From contig MU006216.1 of assembly GCA_010093685.1 (NCBI GenBank), positions 509,065 to 573,064 on the forward strand: 64,000 nt of DNA. The letters are read 5' to 3'. A program made the position numbers and the translations under genes. Numbering within the stretch: the first letter of the stretch is position 1; each line of letters opens with the position of its first letter. Positions 34,729 to 47,650 of the stretch are shown here, piece by piece. Under the pieces are notes generated by a model. The model searched no databases and had not been told where the DNA came from. It was given only the letters and a program-made list of their open reading frames with translations. Source of the stretch: Ophiobolus disseminans. Lineage: Eukaryota > Ascomycota > Dothideomycetes > Pleosporales > Phaeosphaeriaceae.

Positions 34729-36343
34729 CTATTCCTCCTCATCAGGCCACTGATCCTCCAACTCCCTCTCTCCCTTTCCCTGCACAAGCCTCTCTAGATT
34801 CATCCTTACGCTGTACCTCAGGTACTTTGTCTCGTACTTCCTCGCATACCCGCCGCCCAAGCCTCCAATATCGCTCTCACCCTGCATCGGATGGTGATGC
34901 GCAAAGATAGGCGGCTGCGAAGTGACGCATACTCGTTCCTTCTGTTTCTTCTTCTTCACTGGATCCGGCTTTGCGTAGCTAGGTCCCATATCTGGATCTT
35001 CGCCGGCGCACCAGCGTCCCATCTCGCTGTCGAAGATGCCGTTCCAGCCTTTAATCCCGAATTGGTGGAGGAGACGGCGTGCGCCGCGTTGAGATACAGC
35101 GTAGCCTACAGTGCATAGCTCCCCACCTGTGGATCTGTGGTAGATGCGTGTGTGCGGTGGAAATGCAGTCGCGAGGGCATCGGGTCCGCCTTGGAAGGGG
35201 TGGGCTTTGATGTGTCTACCCACCGGAACAGTATCATCATTTAGGTTCGTTAGAATGAGATTCGATGGAGACACGGGAGTGTGGTGTTTGAGCGAGGTTG
35301 GATGAGCTTGAGGATCTCTGGGCATTCCAGCACCACAATGGCCGAGCCACAGTATATCCCACTTTGTAGGGTCTCCGTACGGCCCCTCACCCTTGTTGTA
35401 TTGTTGGCTGAAGGTCGACCGGGTCGAGGACAGGGGAAGAGAAGGTAGTGTCTTGGGAAGGTTTTTCGTATCGATGATTTGGAACGCTGTGTCTTCTGTC
35501 TCAGTATTGGACTGGTACTCGACGTGGCTTTTGAGATTCGGGGATGTAGCGAACAGATCGTGGCTTGAAGAGAGGACGCGTGATGCAAAAGCGAATCGCT
35601 GGAGATTCTGCCTCACACGGATATCCCAATCGACATCATCCTCTAAGATGAAAGCGGTGGTGAGGTTCTGCTCAACAACCCTGAGATAGGTTAGCTAATG
35701 GGCTGACCACTGGTGTTGAATAGCAGGGTTTCAATACCGTTGTAGAGCATTCATGTGAGTTCTCCAACTCCCTCGTATCCCTGCCAGGTGCTTGATATTC
35801 TCCTCTGGTGGCGGATACGCCTTCTGGTTGATGCTGGCCCCTGTCACACCATCCACGAATTCGAGCTTGATGTTTGATATGGCTGCAGAAAGGGACATGG
35901 CGTCGCGGCGGTCGGTACGAAAGGGGAGATTAAGTACGAAGATCTTCTGGAACTACTAGTTGGTCAGCATGCTTCACTGTTGAAGGGAGAACTCGAGGCT
36001 ATGTGGGCAAGATGTGTGCGAAAGAGGACAACAACGAGAATGTTCAGTTCGCTGTCTCGGCCGAAGGTTCAGATAATTGGTGTTGACGACCTACTCCTAG
36101 TGTGGTATTCAGAATATCCCGCAAACTTTCATCCTTCAAGTACTCGAACGAACTCTCTGGTATCAGGATCTCGTTTCCCCCAATGTTGAGCCAGGTCCAA
36201 AGACCAACAAACAACAAGCAGGTCGCCAGCAACCTTGGTCTCGAGTAGTACCAAGGCCTTTTCCTTTTCGCCGCCTCAAAGGCCGCGCCGCCTTTTGGAG
36301 ACATCAACCCGAAGGTATCGATTGATATGCGTCGGCCGGGCAT
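34729..36343 (-). CDS. Glycosyltransferase family 25-like protein, type II membrane
   Basis: Three exons (36095-36343, 35738-35952, 34729-35680) give 471 aa. A cytosolic tail of about 36 residues ending PWYYSRPR precedes one signal-anchor segment (LLATCLLFVGLWTWLNI, about residues 38-55), so the enzyme should face the Golgi or ER lumen. The catalytic region begins FQKIFVLNLPFRTDRRDAM, the usual GT25 opening, and continues FVDGVTGASI. The metal-binding acidic motif AFILEDDVDWD follows, then DILWLGHCG and TVGYAVSQRGARRLLHQFG. The family transfers galactose or related sugars; acceptor and donor are not evident. It is transcribed divergently from NAR1, 621 bp apart. Intron 1 (35953-36094) is longer than most here. 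Confidence 0.85.
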
Positions 36344-36964
36344 TGCAACGACAAGCAGCAGTAACGCTGCGAAGAAGTGAGAAAGGAAGACATGATGAAA
36401 TGCTGCGGTTGCACAAGAGACGTCGTCAGAAGTAGATCAGTACACTATAGATGTGCCTATACAATCCCTGGGCAGCCTGAGGCATGCTCATGCTCCAACT
36501 ACCCGGTAGGCACCGAGGCTAAATCGACGTGCCGTGCGCTTCAGATCCCCGCAAGTATATTGTCCGCGCATATTGCTGCCGACGAATGTGTGGCTAAAGC
36601 GTGCGAAGCTTGTTGGGTAGACTTATGGAAAGCATGTGAGGTAGAAGGTGGTTCGGAGACACGATTAGTCATGAGGAAGTTGTGGCAGAATTCGGAAAGA
36701 AGCCGCGGACATGCATGGCGAAGTGTGAAATCAGAGCTTATCGATAGGCTGGCCCTGTGTTGCGCGCAAAATGTCATGGGCCTTCTCCGCGCTTCGGCGC
36801 GATTTCTAAGACAGTTTGGTTGTGTCGTGCTTATCCTTTTCTTTCTTTCCGTGCTCTCTCTCGTGTTTGACTCATTTGGTTGAGGCCTACTTTCGTTCTT
36901 GCATTGCTGCGCCGGTCGCGTTAACATTCCTCACTACTCGCCCCCGCCCCCACCGAAGCGCACA
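36344..36964. promoter_or_regulatory. Divergent promoter glycosyltransferase / NAR1
   Basis: This is 621 bp between divergent starts. A 168-codon plus-strand frame (36377-36883) and a 128-codon minus-strand frame overlap each other; neither resembles a known protein, and both are treated as chance. A C-rich tract (CCCCCGCCCCCACC) lies 10-30 bp before the NAR1 ATG. Confidence 0.5.
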
Positions 36965-38870
36965 ATGAGCGCCATTCTTTCTGCAGACGACTTGAACGAC
37001 TTCATATCGCCGGGTGTCGCGTGTATTAAACCCATAGAGACTCTACCCGTGAAGCCAGAAGACGGCAGTGTACGGCAGAAACGCCTCCCAACATGGACGA
37101 GCGCATACTGACAAATGCCAGAATCCATACGAAGTCACCACCGAAGACAAAGCTGCCGCGGCGCAACCACCACCGCCCGCTTCTATATCGCTCACCGACT
37201 GCCTCGCCTGTTCTGGATGTGTGACGAGCGCCGAGGCCGTACTTGTCACGCTCCAGTCGCATACCGAGGTGCTCACGACTCTCGACACCTACCGGTCTCT
37301 ACGCGCGCCATGGCAGCCACAAAATTGCACGGACGGTCTCACAAATGGGCATTCAAACGGGGTGAATGGACATAGTCACGAGGGAAGGCTGTTTGTGGCA
37401 AGCGTCTCTCCCCAGTCGCGCGCAAGTCTAGCAGCGGTCTTCAATGTCTCCGAAGCGGAGGCTGGAAATATGATTTCGCAGCTTCTGAGTGGTCCCTCAG
37501 GCTTGAGGGCTGGTGGACACCAAGGAAGCGATTTCACATGGGTCATCGACACCAACGTTATGCGCGAAGCATGCCTGACCGCAGCAGCAGACGAGGTCGC
37601 ATTGGCCCTGAACCCGAATTCTTCCAAAGCGCCGACGAAGCCTGGGGCAGAGGGTGCAATCGATACCACACCAAAAGGGCCCATCCTCACATCCGCATGT
37701 CCTGGCTGGATATGCTACGCCGAGAAGACGCATCCCTACATCCTACCACACCTATCGCGATTGAAATCGCCTCAAGCCCTCACTGGCACCCTCGTCAAGT
37801 CCGTCCTCAGCCGGCGGTACAACATCCCTCCCTCACAAGTATGGCATGTGGCCATCATGCCATGCTTCGACAAGAAGCTCGAAGCGAGCCGCAGCGAACT
37901 CACATCCTCGGCCTGGTCATCCAGTCCAGATATATCACAGGATCCTGTGCGAGACGTCGATTGCGTAATTACAGCTCGTGAGCTGCTCCAACTTGCCTCT
38001 GCTCGAGGTATCAACTTCTCCTCCCTTCCCCGAAAACCGCTGTCCACTGCTGAGCGGATACCCTTCCCAGACCCAAAGCTCGACGCGTTCCTCTTCCCTC
38101 CCTCGCGACGGAGGAACCAAGACGCAGTTGCAGGGTCATCAGGCGGTTATCTGTACCACATATTACAAACATACCAAGCACAACATCCTGGGTCGTCCAT
38201 GTCGGTATCCCGAGGTCGAAATGCGGACGTAGTCGAATATTCGTTAGTTAACGGGTCAGACACAATCATCCGCGCAGCGCGATTTTATGGTTTCCGCAAT
38301 ATCCAGAACCTCGTACGGCGACTCAAGCCCCCAAAGGCGAGCAGACTACCCGGCGGCAAGACAGGTGTCAGTCGGAAACCTGGCGCAGCAGCAGAAGCGG
38401 GTGTGAAGGAATACGCGTACGTCGAAGTCATGGCGTGTCCTGGCGGATGTACAAATGGCGGAGGACAAGTAAAAGTCACAGAAGTGGAAAACGTACGAGT
38501 CGAGTCGGGCTTACAAATAACCAATGGCGACGTGCTCGCGCCGAAACCGGGCCCCAAAGAGCAAAAAGAGTGGCTGGCGAGGGTAGACGAAGCCTATTTC
38601 TCAGCCTCAGAATCGGAAGACAACACGCTCGATCAAGACGCCGACTCGCCCATGCAGGATGTCCAGACCAACGGCCACGATGATGTCGTGAACGGCATTT
38701 CGCGGCGAAAAATCAAAGATGTAATGGACCACTGGTCAGCCATCACAGGCGTGAACACGCAAACCTTACTATACACGTCCTACCGCAAGGTCGAAAGCGA
38801 CGTCGGCAAGAAAGTAAGCGATATGGAGCGCGTTGCTGGCCTTGCTGTCACCGTCGGCGGCGGATGGTAG
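36965..38870 (+). CDS. NAR1: Cytosolic Fe-S cluster assembly factor Nar1 (hydrogenase-like)
   Basis: Two exons (36965-37069, 37122-38870) give 617 aa. Nar1 is an iron-only-hydrogenase-like Fe-S protein that links early and late steps of cytosolic Fe-S protein biogenesis. It starts MSAILSADDLNDFISPGVACIKP, with the first conserved Cys at residue 20. The N-terminal cluster ligands DCLACSGCVTSAE follow near residues 62-68. Hydrogenase-like motifs are SACPGWICYAEKTHPY, VMPCFDKKLEASR, DVDCVITARELLQL, and VMACPGGCTNGGGQ. The C-terminal part has an Asp/Glu-rich linker and ends GLAVTVGGGW; the terminal Trp matches the C-terminal aromatic residue used for client targeting in this pathway. A Pro/Gln/Ala insert precedes the cysteine cluster. 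Confidence 0.95.
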
Positions 38871-40539
38871 ATATCTCGATGCCAGCATGTGTTTGAGCAT
38901 TTACACAGCGTTTATATAGATGGGAAAAGGGGGCATTTAGCATCACCACAAGCATGATTTAGAAGTAGACGAAACACGTTCGCGAATCGAATCGAAATAT
39001 ATACAGACCTCAACCCACCCTTCACTTCACTTCCCTTGATACCGCATGCAAGCGTACTACACACAAAACCCCACCTGCTTTTCTCGCTCGTGCTCCCTCC
39101 CCTTTCCCCGTTTACACAACGCACGCACGCACACACGCGAATACTGCAGCGGCCCGTTCCCGCTGCCGTCGTGCCACAAGGTTCAGAAGCAAACATACAG
39201 CTGCTGTGTAACCTTGGTACACGGGTACCGGCGTTATCGCATGGATCCGCATCGGCACTGGCCATGTCGAAGATGCAGGGTTCCGGGGGCGCTTTGTCGT
39301 TGTTGCCGAGGAAAGGGGGTGCGCATGGGTTGTCGGAGGTTGGAGATGGGGGAGTGCTGAGGCTGTGGTGGTGCGATGGTGATGTGAGTGAGAGTGGTTC
39401 AGTAGTCTAGGAAATGTAATGATATTGGTCTGTGGAGGCGATGGCGCGTTCCAATGACTTAGAGATCACGAGTATGCAGCGGTGGCTGACAATTGTTCGA
39501 TATTGAATTTCAAGCGTGTCAGGACTAGATACTGGATCTGCGCGATGGCAGTTCCACGGTACTGGATATGCGGACCAGCCAGCAGACAGCGTGCGTGATG
39601 CGCAGGGCTGAATACCGACAAGCCGTCCAGGGCTGTCGAAGGAGAAGGTAGCTGGTCGATATCGACGGCTGCTATATTACAAGGAGGGTATTCTGCGCGT
39701 CGCACGCGCGTGACCAAAGCAAGGAAACTGGCATGCGATGTACATGGAGCAGAAAAACACAAGGAAGGAAGAGGTAGTAAGATTGAATTCAGCGAACGCA
39801 AGGAGAAGAAAAACAGGCAGTATGATCGCTCAAGCTATTTCTTACAAGAAAGTTCCAAGCTATCGATTCCGCCCATGCACCAGGTATCCAAAGGTCACCC
39901 TTTCCAAATCTTTGCCCATCAGGGTTTTTAACAATAATGGTGGTAATATGGTCGCCAAATGCTCAAATTGGGGTATCCGCCAGCTGAAACCAAAAGAAGT
40001 ATGATGCGAAATACACATAGGAGATCGGACTGATGTCCGTGCGGTCTAATAAGGTATCGGAAAATCTGAAGCATATGTGGCCGGGGTTCCCAAACACTGT
40101 GTGCCCCGGGCTTATAGCACAATTTCCTCCAGGATATGGCGCGACGCAGCGCCCCGCCAGGTGATGAAAATGCCGCCTAGATGACTTTGCAAAAGGAGAT
40201 ATGGTGGTGTACAAAATAAATGAGCGAATGTGGAGTTGATATATTTGCACAACAGCGTGATATGATGTTGGGAGATGACCAGGCAATGGGACGAGGACGA
40301 TTTGTGATACGCCGAAAACACCGTCCCGAGATGCGCGTTTGGTTGAGCCTGTCTTGACTCGTGCACCGTTCCTGACGGTGGCGAAGGCTCGGTGTCGTAT
40401 GTTCATGACCGCTACCCGACGAAGTGAATCGATAGTGAGTAGGGCTAAACGCTGATCAGGCGCGTTGATCTTATTACAATTATATGGTTGAAGGTGATGC
40501 AGAGAAAAGCGGAGCGAGAATATTGGAAAGTTTTGGTTA
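38871..40539. other. Convergent intergenic region NAR1 / kinase
   Basis: This is 1.67 kb between convergent stop codons. A short ACGCACGC/CACACG simple-sequence patch lies at 39117-39140. Open frames (up to 147 codons on the minus strand, 39963-40406) lack any familiar motif. Much of it may be long 3' UTR. Confidence 0.5.
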
Positions 40540-42937
40540 TCACCGGTACAGCGATTGGGTTGCCATTAGGCTTGCCGCAACAGACTGAGCCCAATCATTT
40601 TCGGACTCAGGCGGTGTAGGCCATTTTGAAATGGTGTCGTCTTTGGTGGTGCGCGACTTTGAGATCTCCATCGGCTTGCTGGGAGACGAATAGTCGGAGT
40701 GACCAAAACCGACGCTGTTGCGGTTGGCAGACGGCGATGGTGTTAGATATGACGCAGCCGGACCGAGATCGGTCTGTGATCGTTTGATTGAGGTTTTGTG
40801 ATTGTCAAGCTTCTTCGATGCCTTGTTCGCCGACGCAAGGACTTCACTCAGAAGCTCCTCTTCCTCATTTGGAGTCTCGTAGCGATTCGAGGGGTTCGAC
40901 TTGTTCTGAAGTGCTCGCCTGGTCCGACTGGAGATTGGTCCAGTGACGCCATTTTCTGATCCTCTTGGTTCAGGACCATGAGGTACCGAGTGATGCCGCT
41001 TAAGCATGGGATTGGTGGCGATGCGAGAGCCTTTTGCTGCGCTACTTTGTTGAGAGTGCGCTTCAACGCTGTCTCTCACATGCTGCAGGGCCTTGTCCAA
41101 CTCCGAGAAGTCGGGTTCTTTTGAACCGCCTCCAGATAATGAAGACTGGTCAGCCATGGAGGATTGTCTAGGGTTGGTCCCAGCCCATGGAGCACAACCT
41201 GCATTTGCTTCGATGTCGTCCGAGTTGGGCGACATGGGCGTCTGATATCTTCCAGACAGGCGTCGAGCACGCTTCCGGAGATGTGAGAAGAATCCTTCCT
41301 TTTGACCATTAGGAGGAGATGTCAGACCGGATTGGCCATTCAGTGCACGCTCAGCTTCTTGGCGATGGATGTCTGCATAGTGGTTGCCGTGGGATGCGAC
41401 GGACAATTGGCGACCAATCTTCTTAGCTGCTTGGTCGTCTCCATCTGCAGGACGAACACTCGCTTGCGCAGTGACTTCAGCCGACAATGGCGAGATTGGT
41501 CGTATGGAGGGGAGAATCGGGATAGGCGCACCATTGGAAGGCAACCCGTTCGTCCACGTAGCTCGCTTAGTAGCAGCAGGTCGATGCTTAGTCGCCCCAC
41601 TCGCATTACCAGAATTCGCTGCAGGTGAAAGAGCAGGTGATAGAGGCTGCGTTGTCGTGTGCTGCGGAACTGCAGGCGCGCTCTCGCGGGCGACTAATGA
41701 CCGCCGCAGCCAGGAGGAAGTCTTTGAGCTGAGACTGGGAGAGGCATCTGGCGAGTCTTTTGCCGCTAACTCGGATTGCTTGCGGCCCATTAGTTTAGAG
41801 GATGAGGACTTGAGTCGTAGGGGATCAAACGCGTCCTGGAAGAACTCGTGCTGCAAGGCTTGCGTTGATGTTGGCCTTGCACGTGGATCCCACAACAAAC
41901 ACCAGGTTACAAACTGGGATAGGCTAGCAGGCCACTGCGGTGTTTGCAGTAGACTGTCCAGTGAATGCGGGGCCATCTTTGGGAAAGAGAAGCCCAGCTT
42001 CTGCGCAAGTCGCACGCCGTCTTTCCATTCACCGCCACCAACGCGCTGGCCATACTTGTTGACCCAGCCGCCGGGGCTGCCCATGATCTCACACACCCTC
42101 CAGACTTGGTCGACCTCGTTTCCGCCAGGAAACAAGGGCTTCAGTGTCGCAATCTCGACAGCCATGGCACCAACAGCCCAGATGTCTACTGGGGCTGAAT
42201 AGTGCCCTGCGCGCAATAAAACCTCAGGCGCACGGTACCATCGTGTTGACACATAGGTTGTGTATGGCAGCTTGGAGTGAGTTTCTCTTGCGAGGCCGAA
42301 ATCAGCAATTTTGATGGTGTACACTGGTGGTGTCGACGGGGGGGTCATCATGGCCGAGTAACGACGGAATGGGTGCGATGAGTCGTTGTGCTGCGATGTG
42401 GATACGAGGATGTTCTCTGGCTTGATGTCGCGATGGAAGAATTCGCGGTCGTGGATGTGCTCCAATCCAGATAGAATCTGGAACAAGATGCTCTTGACGC
42501 TCGATGCATCCATTGGCTTGTGGTCGCGCGCCTTCATCAGCTGGTAAAGGTTGCCATCCATGTACTCCATTGCAATGTGAAGCCTCCGGCTGTATGGATC
42601 CAGGAATATGTCCAGAGCTGGGACTAGATGTGGATGCGGGGGTAAAGACCGCAGGAAAATGACCTCGCGCAGTTCCAAGCAGCTCGAAAACGAGTCGAAG
42701 GTCTTCTTCATCGTCTTGATTGCAACCTGTGACGCGTCAGTTTGTCTTGCTGCCTGAGCGTTTGCGTAACGTGCTACGCACCAGAGTACCGCGTCGAGCG
42801 ATATGGGAGCCTGCAGTTCGAACGCGAGCAAGCGCGACGCTGCCGAAGCTGCCGTCGCCAATCTCCTTCATGACTTCATACCTCTCTTCAAGAGAGGCCC
42901 AGCCATGCGGCTGAGTCTGTAGTGAGTCTGGCTGCAT
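40540..42937 (-). CDS. ime2: IME2/MAK-type Ser/Thr protein kinase (RCK family)
   Basis: Two exons (42782-42937, 40540-42726) give 780 aa. The catalytic domain spans roughly residues 20-350. It has the Gly-rich loop GDGSFGSV (27-34), VAIK with Lys56, HRDIKPENIL, ADFGLARE and the activation loop PYTTYVSTRWYRAPEVLL, whose TTY is the dual-phosphorylation-type TxY of MAK/ICK/IME2 kinases. Two family-typical short inserts occur near the hinge and before the DFG (FRRYSAMMTPPSTPP). The remaining 430 residues are Ser/Pro/Asn-rich and disordered. Ime2-type kinases control meiosis, sexual development and light or nutrient signalling in fungi. Assignment to this subfamily rests on the TxY and the helix after it. 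The stretch upstream is unusually long, consistent with complex transcriptional control of IME2-type genes. Confidence 0.88.
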
Positions 42938-44220
42938 ATTGATGATATTGAGGTAACTTCTTCACGAAAACATCCAATGCAGATGGAATTTCTGAAGTTT
43001 AGGTGCTGACAGTGTTAGAACTACATCTCATTTCGAGGTTAGATGTCCTTACTGGTAGGGTGATGGTAGGGTGATGGTCCTAGTTCATCTCATTTGATGT
43101 TCCAAGTCGACAGCTGGTAGTACAAGAGACGTCAAGCGAGGGTATCGAGTCGGCCAGAGGTGGAGGGGAAGTCCAGTGCGTATCAGAGGGTTTGAGGCGC
43201 GATAGGAGCGTGGTAAGGGTCCAGGTTGATGCAGCTGCGGGAATGTCGTAGAAATGAGCGACGACGGTTGGAAAAGGGCGTGTGGAGACCAGCCCAGGAC
43301 CACGGTAGGCGGGTAGTGCTTCGTTGCTTAGATGGCTCTAGTGAGCATGAAAAAGGACTGATGCTGTGATCTGAGCTTGGTGGCTTAATGATCGGGCTGG
43401 GAGATTTGGCCGTGCACAGGAGGTCCGGGGAGGAGGGATGTGGAACTAGACGACAAGTGAGAGTCAAGGAGGAAGGCCTGGTCCAGTGATTTTGGCGTGA
43501 CAGGTAAGAAGCGAGGCGGTCTAACGGCAGCCGACTGTGCAAACGGAAAAGAGCAGACGAGCGAAAAGGCGCCGGCTCGGAGACGCCTCTGTGATTGATG
43601 GGCACTCGTCTTGGTGAGAGACGGTCAGGGTGCGGGATGGGGTCTTTGCACGAGTCGCAAGGCTAGGCCAAAGAGATTAGAGAGGATGGGGCGCACGGGG
43701 AGCGTTGCGAGGCGTAATAATGGAGATGGGAGGCCCAGAAGGGTCAAGGCAAGCTTAGGGCCAGCAGACGGTCTGTTGCCGTGGTGAGGGAGAGCGGTCG
43801 CCGCTGCGTGCGTTGGCAGGTGGCAGTGGTGGGAAGACGCGACGGGTTAACGAGCGGAGCAGCAGCACGCGTGGTTCCTACAGGACGGGTAATGGGGTGC
43901 GGTAGCGGTGAAAGGCAAAAGCATTATTGTTGCTGCGAGACTGGTTTTGAAAAGATGTGAATGTGGCGTGCAGCGCAATTGAGTCGCGTGAAATGAAGCG
44001 CGGACAGCTGCCGGGGCTGACTGTCAGGAAGGCGCGCGCCGCGACGGGGAGTAACAGGAAGGCACGCCCGGCCCAAAGCGCACTAGCACGCTCCCACCCT
44101 TGCGCTACTGATTGGAGCGGGCCGCCCCCTTTTCTGCTATTGTTCGCGCGCCCATTGGCTGCCGCACCGCGCCGTGTCTTCATTTTCGAGCGATAAAACA
44201 CGGCCGTCTGCGCAATGTCG
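42938..44220. promoter_or_regulatory. Long upstream region of the IME2-type kinase
   Basis: This is about 1.3 kb directly upstream of the kinase ATG. It holds a tandem GGTAGGGTGAT x2 at 43054-43075, many short open frames on the minus strand, and a GATAAAACA stretch near 44192. It probably contains a long 5' UTR with upstream ORFs plus the core promoter, by analogy with regulated kinase genes. Confidence 0.4.
43054..43075. repeat. GGTAGGGTGAT x2 tandem repeat
   Basis: Two perfect adjacent 11-bp copies, followed by a further GGT, lie about 120 bp upstream of the kinase start. Confidence 0.95.
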
Positions 44221-47200
44221 CCGGGCGTGCCCTTTTCGTCTAGCGAGCATATGCATTAGCATGCACACATCTCATGTGCGCCCGCGACTAATTCACCGCA
44301 GAGACGCAGCCTGCTGCGACGCTCCGCACTCATAAGCTGGGGGGTAAGCGGTGCATCGCTGCGGTTTGCCTTGCCAGCCTTTCGTCCCCCTTCGTGCCGC
44401 AGCTGGCTTGGGCAGCTCCCCCCCGATCGGGATATGCCACGGGCATCAGGCTGTTCATCTCATTGAGGCATGGAGCCCCTTTTCGAGCGCCGCCCGTACC
44501 TGATTTGTAGCAGGTTCCTGAACATCCTGCAACCCGGCCCCCTGTCTAGCGCCCCGTCTCATTGGCAGAGGACTGCAGTGACACCCACCAGCATGGTTTC
44601 GCTGCTTTTAGCGCACGCGGCAGCCGGCATCAACACTGGTGAAGACACCGTCCAAATCTTAACACAATCTGAGTCAGTGGGGTGTGCTCGACGACAGAGG
44701 CCATGCGCTCATCATGACCGTCTCCAGCGCCGTGGAATCAGCGCGACATTGCTCCCATCGTGCGCGATGCAGGAGCCCGAACGCCTGCAATCCGAGACCT
44801 GCCGTGCATGTCATCATCGATAGGGTATGATATCAGCGCACGGAAACTGGTTCTTCAGACGCAGGGCAGGATGGGGGTGGAGAGCCCGACGCGTCGTGTT
44901 ACCACGCGCCATCCACGAAACAGCAGCGCCCGAACCTCGTGTTTCCATCACGGCAAAGTTGCTAAAAGCACGTGGGCTTTGTCGACATTGCATTCAACAG
45001 AGTTCGGCGCCAGTGCATCGAGTCGCCGAGTCGCTCCATCGATTATCAATGTCAGGAGATCCCCTTCCTGAGGACCCTGGAGGTGCTTGTGAGCAGCCTG
45101 GGTCCATGCGCAGCGATACTCAAAAGTGATATCGGTTCCCTGGGCGAGTGGTTGAAATGAAGTGTGAAGGTCTTTTTGCCCGGGTCCTCTCATCTTCCAG
45201 AATGCTTCTCCCGTGTGGCGCCTCGTCGGAAGTCATCAAATTAGATTGCTGGCCCACCTTTCAAACATTCGGAGAACACGACAGTTTTCAGACACCTTGC
45301 CATGCTTTGTTATGTTCGCTTTTCTTGCGCTTCACGAACGTTATGTGGCACGAGATGGCTATTGCAGGCGATCATTCAGACGCATGCACATCACCGAACC
45401 GCACTAATCAATACAAACGAATAGCAAAGTCAACTAGGCATATGCAAGTCCATCTACGGACCAGACTTTCACGCCCTCGTGCTATATGGCATTCAGCCAG
45501 TTGCGGAACCGAGGTCCGCCAAATCAAACTCGCTGAGTTAGCAGAGATCAGGGTCAATCCCCTTTTTCAAAACTTGCAGGGCTTTGCAAATCATCATCCA
45601 CTCCGAAAGTGTCACACGAACACGGTTCTGTCTTGTCAGACAACCTCTCCCCAGCATGTGAAAGTTCCCACATTCTTTGGCCAAGTTGGTGGTGTTGGAT
45701 GATAAACAACAGCCAAGGGTCCAACACAACCGTTCTACGCGACGCAAACAATGAGGAGCAGACTTGCTATAGGGTTGCTCATGTACCCACTACGTCACTA
45801 TTAATCATGGTGTTCCTCGTGCACTTTTCAAAACCGGCTACGATTGCGCAACACTCAGCCCTAAGATCCGGTCAAGGGACACCCTGCAGCACCGCGTACT
45901 CGAGTATGCAAGAACATCGCCTTGTACTCCCTAACAGTCGACACGAATACCGCATCGCGAAACGTCATCGGGTGTGAAAGTCGATGACATAAACGCGCCT
46001 TCCATTCTCAGAAGCTAGCACACGCTTTTTGAAAAGGAAAGCGCCGTATTGGGCACCATTTCCAATTTGGGCTGGAAACACAACAGCGTGGGACGAAGAA
46101 TTGACACTGCCGCCTCGGACCACATGTTTTCCTGTTGTGACACGCATCGTGGCGCAGTGTGCTTCGGCGCAACTGGAATCTCCGATTGTGTCTCCTTCGC
46201 CCTCTTATTCGCATGCGAGAACTGCACCCAGATATTCTTATCGTCCAGTGAGCGCGCGCGAGGCTGAAAGCTGACTTCGAAAGGCGGGACGAGCATTTCC
46301 AGCTTCGCCCTGTGCTGTTACAAATCTGAGATTCAAGCTCAGTCACCAACCACAAAATGGCGACGACAGTCTTTCTCCTCGAGGAGACACCATACCATAA
46401 TATCATACGTGCTCCACGAACAATATCGCGCAGGATCAGTGTGTCACATGGCTCCTAGTTGATCTCATGTCCACTTTCTTGCCCAATCTTCGTCGCCTTG
46501 GATGAATGCAATCCCACGTCAGACGCTTCGCCGCCGAATGACAATTTCACAAGGTCCGCCGAGAGCATACGACCGATATCTCAAATTGCACATGAGAGGC
46601 TTAGTAGAGCCTGCCCCAAAGCTGCATACACTAGGCCTTACGTGACAAGATCTAAATGCAGATACTTTTACCTCGAGATCTCTAACCCTGGCAAAGAGAC
46701 AGCATACGAGAGACCTTGCCTCGGGCCGAGAGCTGCCTCAGTAAGAGCGTGTGAGGCAATCCATCAACAGCACATAGTCTTCCTCTTAGCTACCCGACAC
46801 AGCCTACTTTACACCGATACAGATGTTTGAGTTAGTATGCGCAGGCGTAATATAGCCTGCATAACCAACACGTGTAAACATGCACCTTGAACCCCATATT
46901 TTGCCCAACACGTCATCCACACCAACACCTAAATAGTCATAAACAGATAAAAATCATGCCAGTAGCATGCCAGCAGCATGTGCCTAATGGACCAATTGCA
47001 CCTTGTTCATCGCGAAAACATTGTTGCTGTAGATTTGTGCGCATCATTTGCGAGCCCACCTCGGATAGCCTAGCCACGTGCTAGCCTACCAGCCTCACCA
47101 TCTCGCAAGCTACCCGCAACACCAGACCAACACTATCGATAACCCATCCCATCAGTAAAAAGATCATCAGGAGACCCCTCCCCAGAACCGCACCCTCAAG

Positions 47201-47650
47201 CTAACAAGCTCCACCGTACCTGCAGCTAACCCCACCGAGCCGTGGCCAGCACAAAGCCCATCCTGACCGCCTTTTTATGCACGCACGCTCCGAGCCGAGC
47301 CAGCAATCGTTGAGCCCTTGCGCTCCGCGCACAACGGCGGGTTTTTCCGCAGTCGGCATGCTGTTTTGTGCGGTGTAAAAGGCGGTCGCGTGGGCGGGTA
47401 GGCGGCGAATAGTGGGAAGTGGAGATCTACCTAGATGAGGTTGGGGAGCGATCGACACGTAGGAAAGAATGGTACACCGACATACTGCCGGAGGTGAGTG
47501 TTGGGGTCTGGAACGTTGTGCGATGAAGGGAGTGTGTTTTTGATGGTAGACTATGGTTAAACATGTGGTCTGGATTGTGGGTGTTGCCGATGTGAGGCCG
47601 GTTTTCTTGACTGGGTTTTTTTGGCACCGTTGTGCTGGATTCAGAGGGAT
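44221..47650. other. Gene-poor stretch
   Basis: I can support no gene in this 3.4 kb. The longest open frames (117 codons at 44470, 184 codons at 45148-45702, 123 codons at 46459, all plus strand) share no motif with proteins I know. They show no splice-supported extension and are contradicted by frames on the other strand. No terminal repeats or transposase motifs were recognised. Confidence 0.5.

Noticed and set aside
36377..36883. 168-codon Cys-containing ORF with a hydrophobic C-terminus in the GT25/NAR1 promoter
   Set aside because: There is no conserved pattern, it is antisense to another chance ORF, and it sits where two promoters are needed.
39117..39140. ACGCACGC/CACACG simple sequence
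   Set aside because: It is a short imperfect microsatellite, too small to be informative.
41384..42202. 272-codon plus-strand ORF
   Set aside because: It is antisense to the kinase catalytic domain and is a shadow frame.
45148..45702. 184-codon plus-strand ORF in the gene-poor region
   Set aside because: It starts in an unremarkable context, has no motif or signal peptide, and no splice-supported neighbours. Kept only as a remote possibility.
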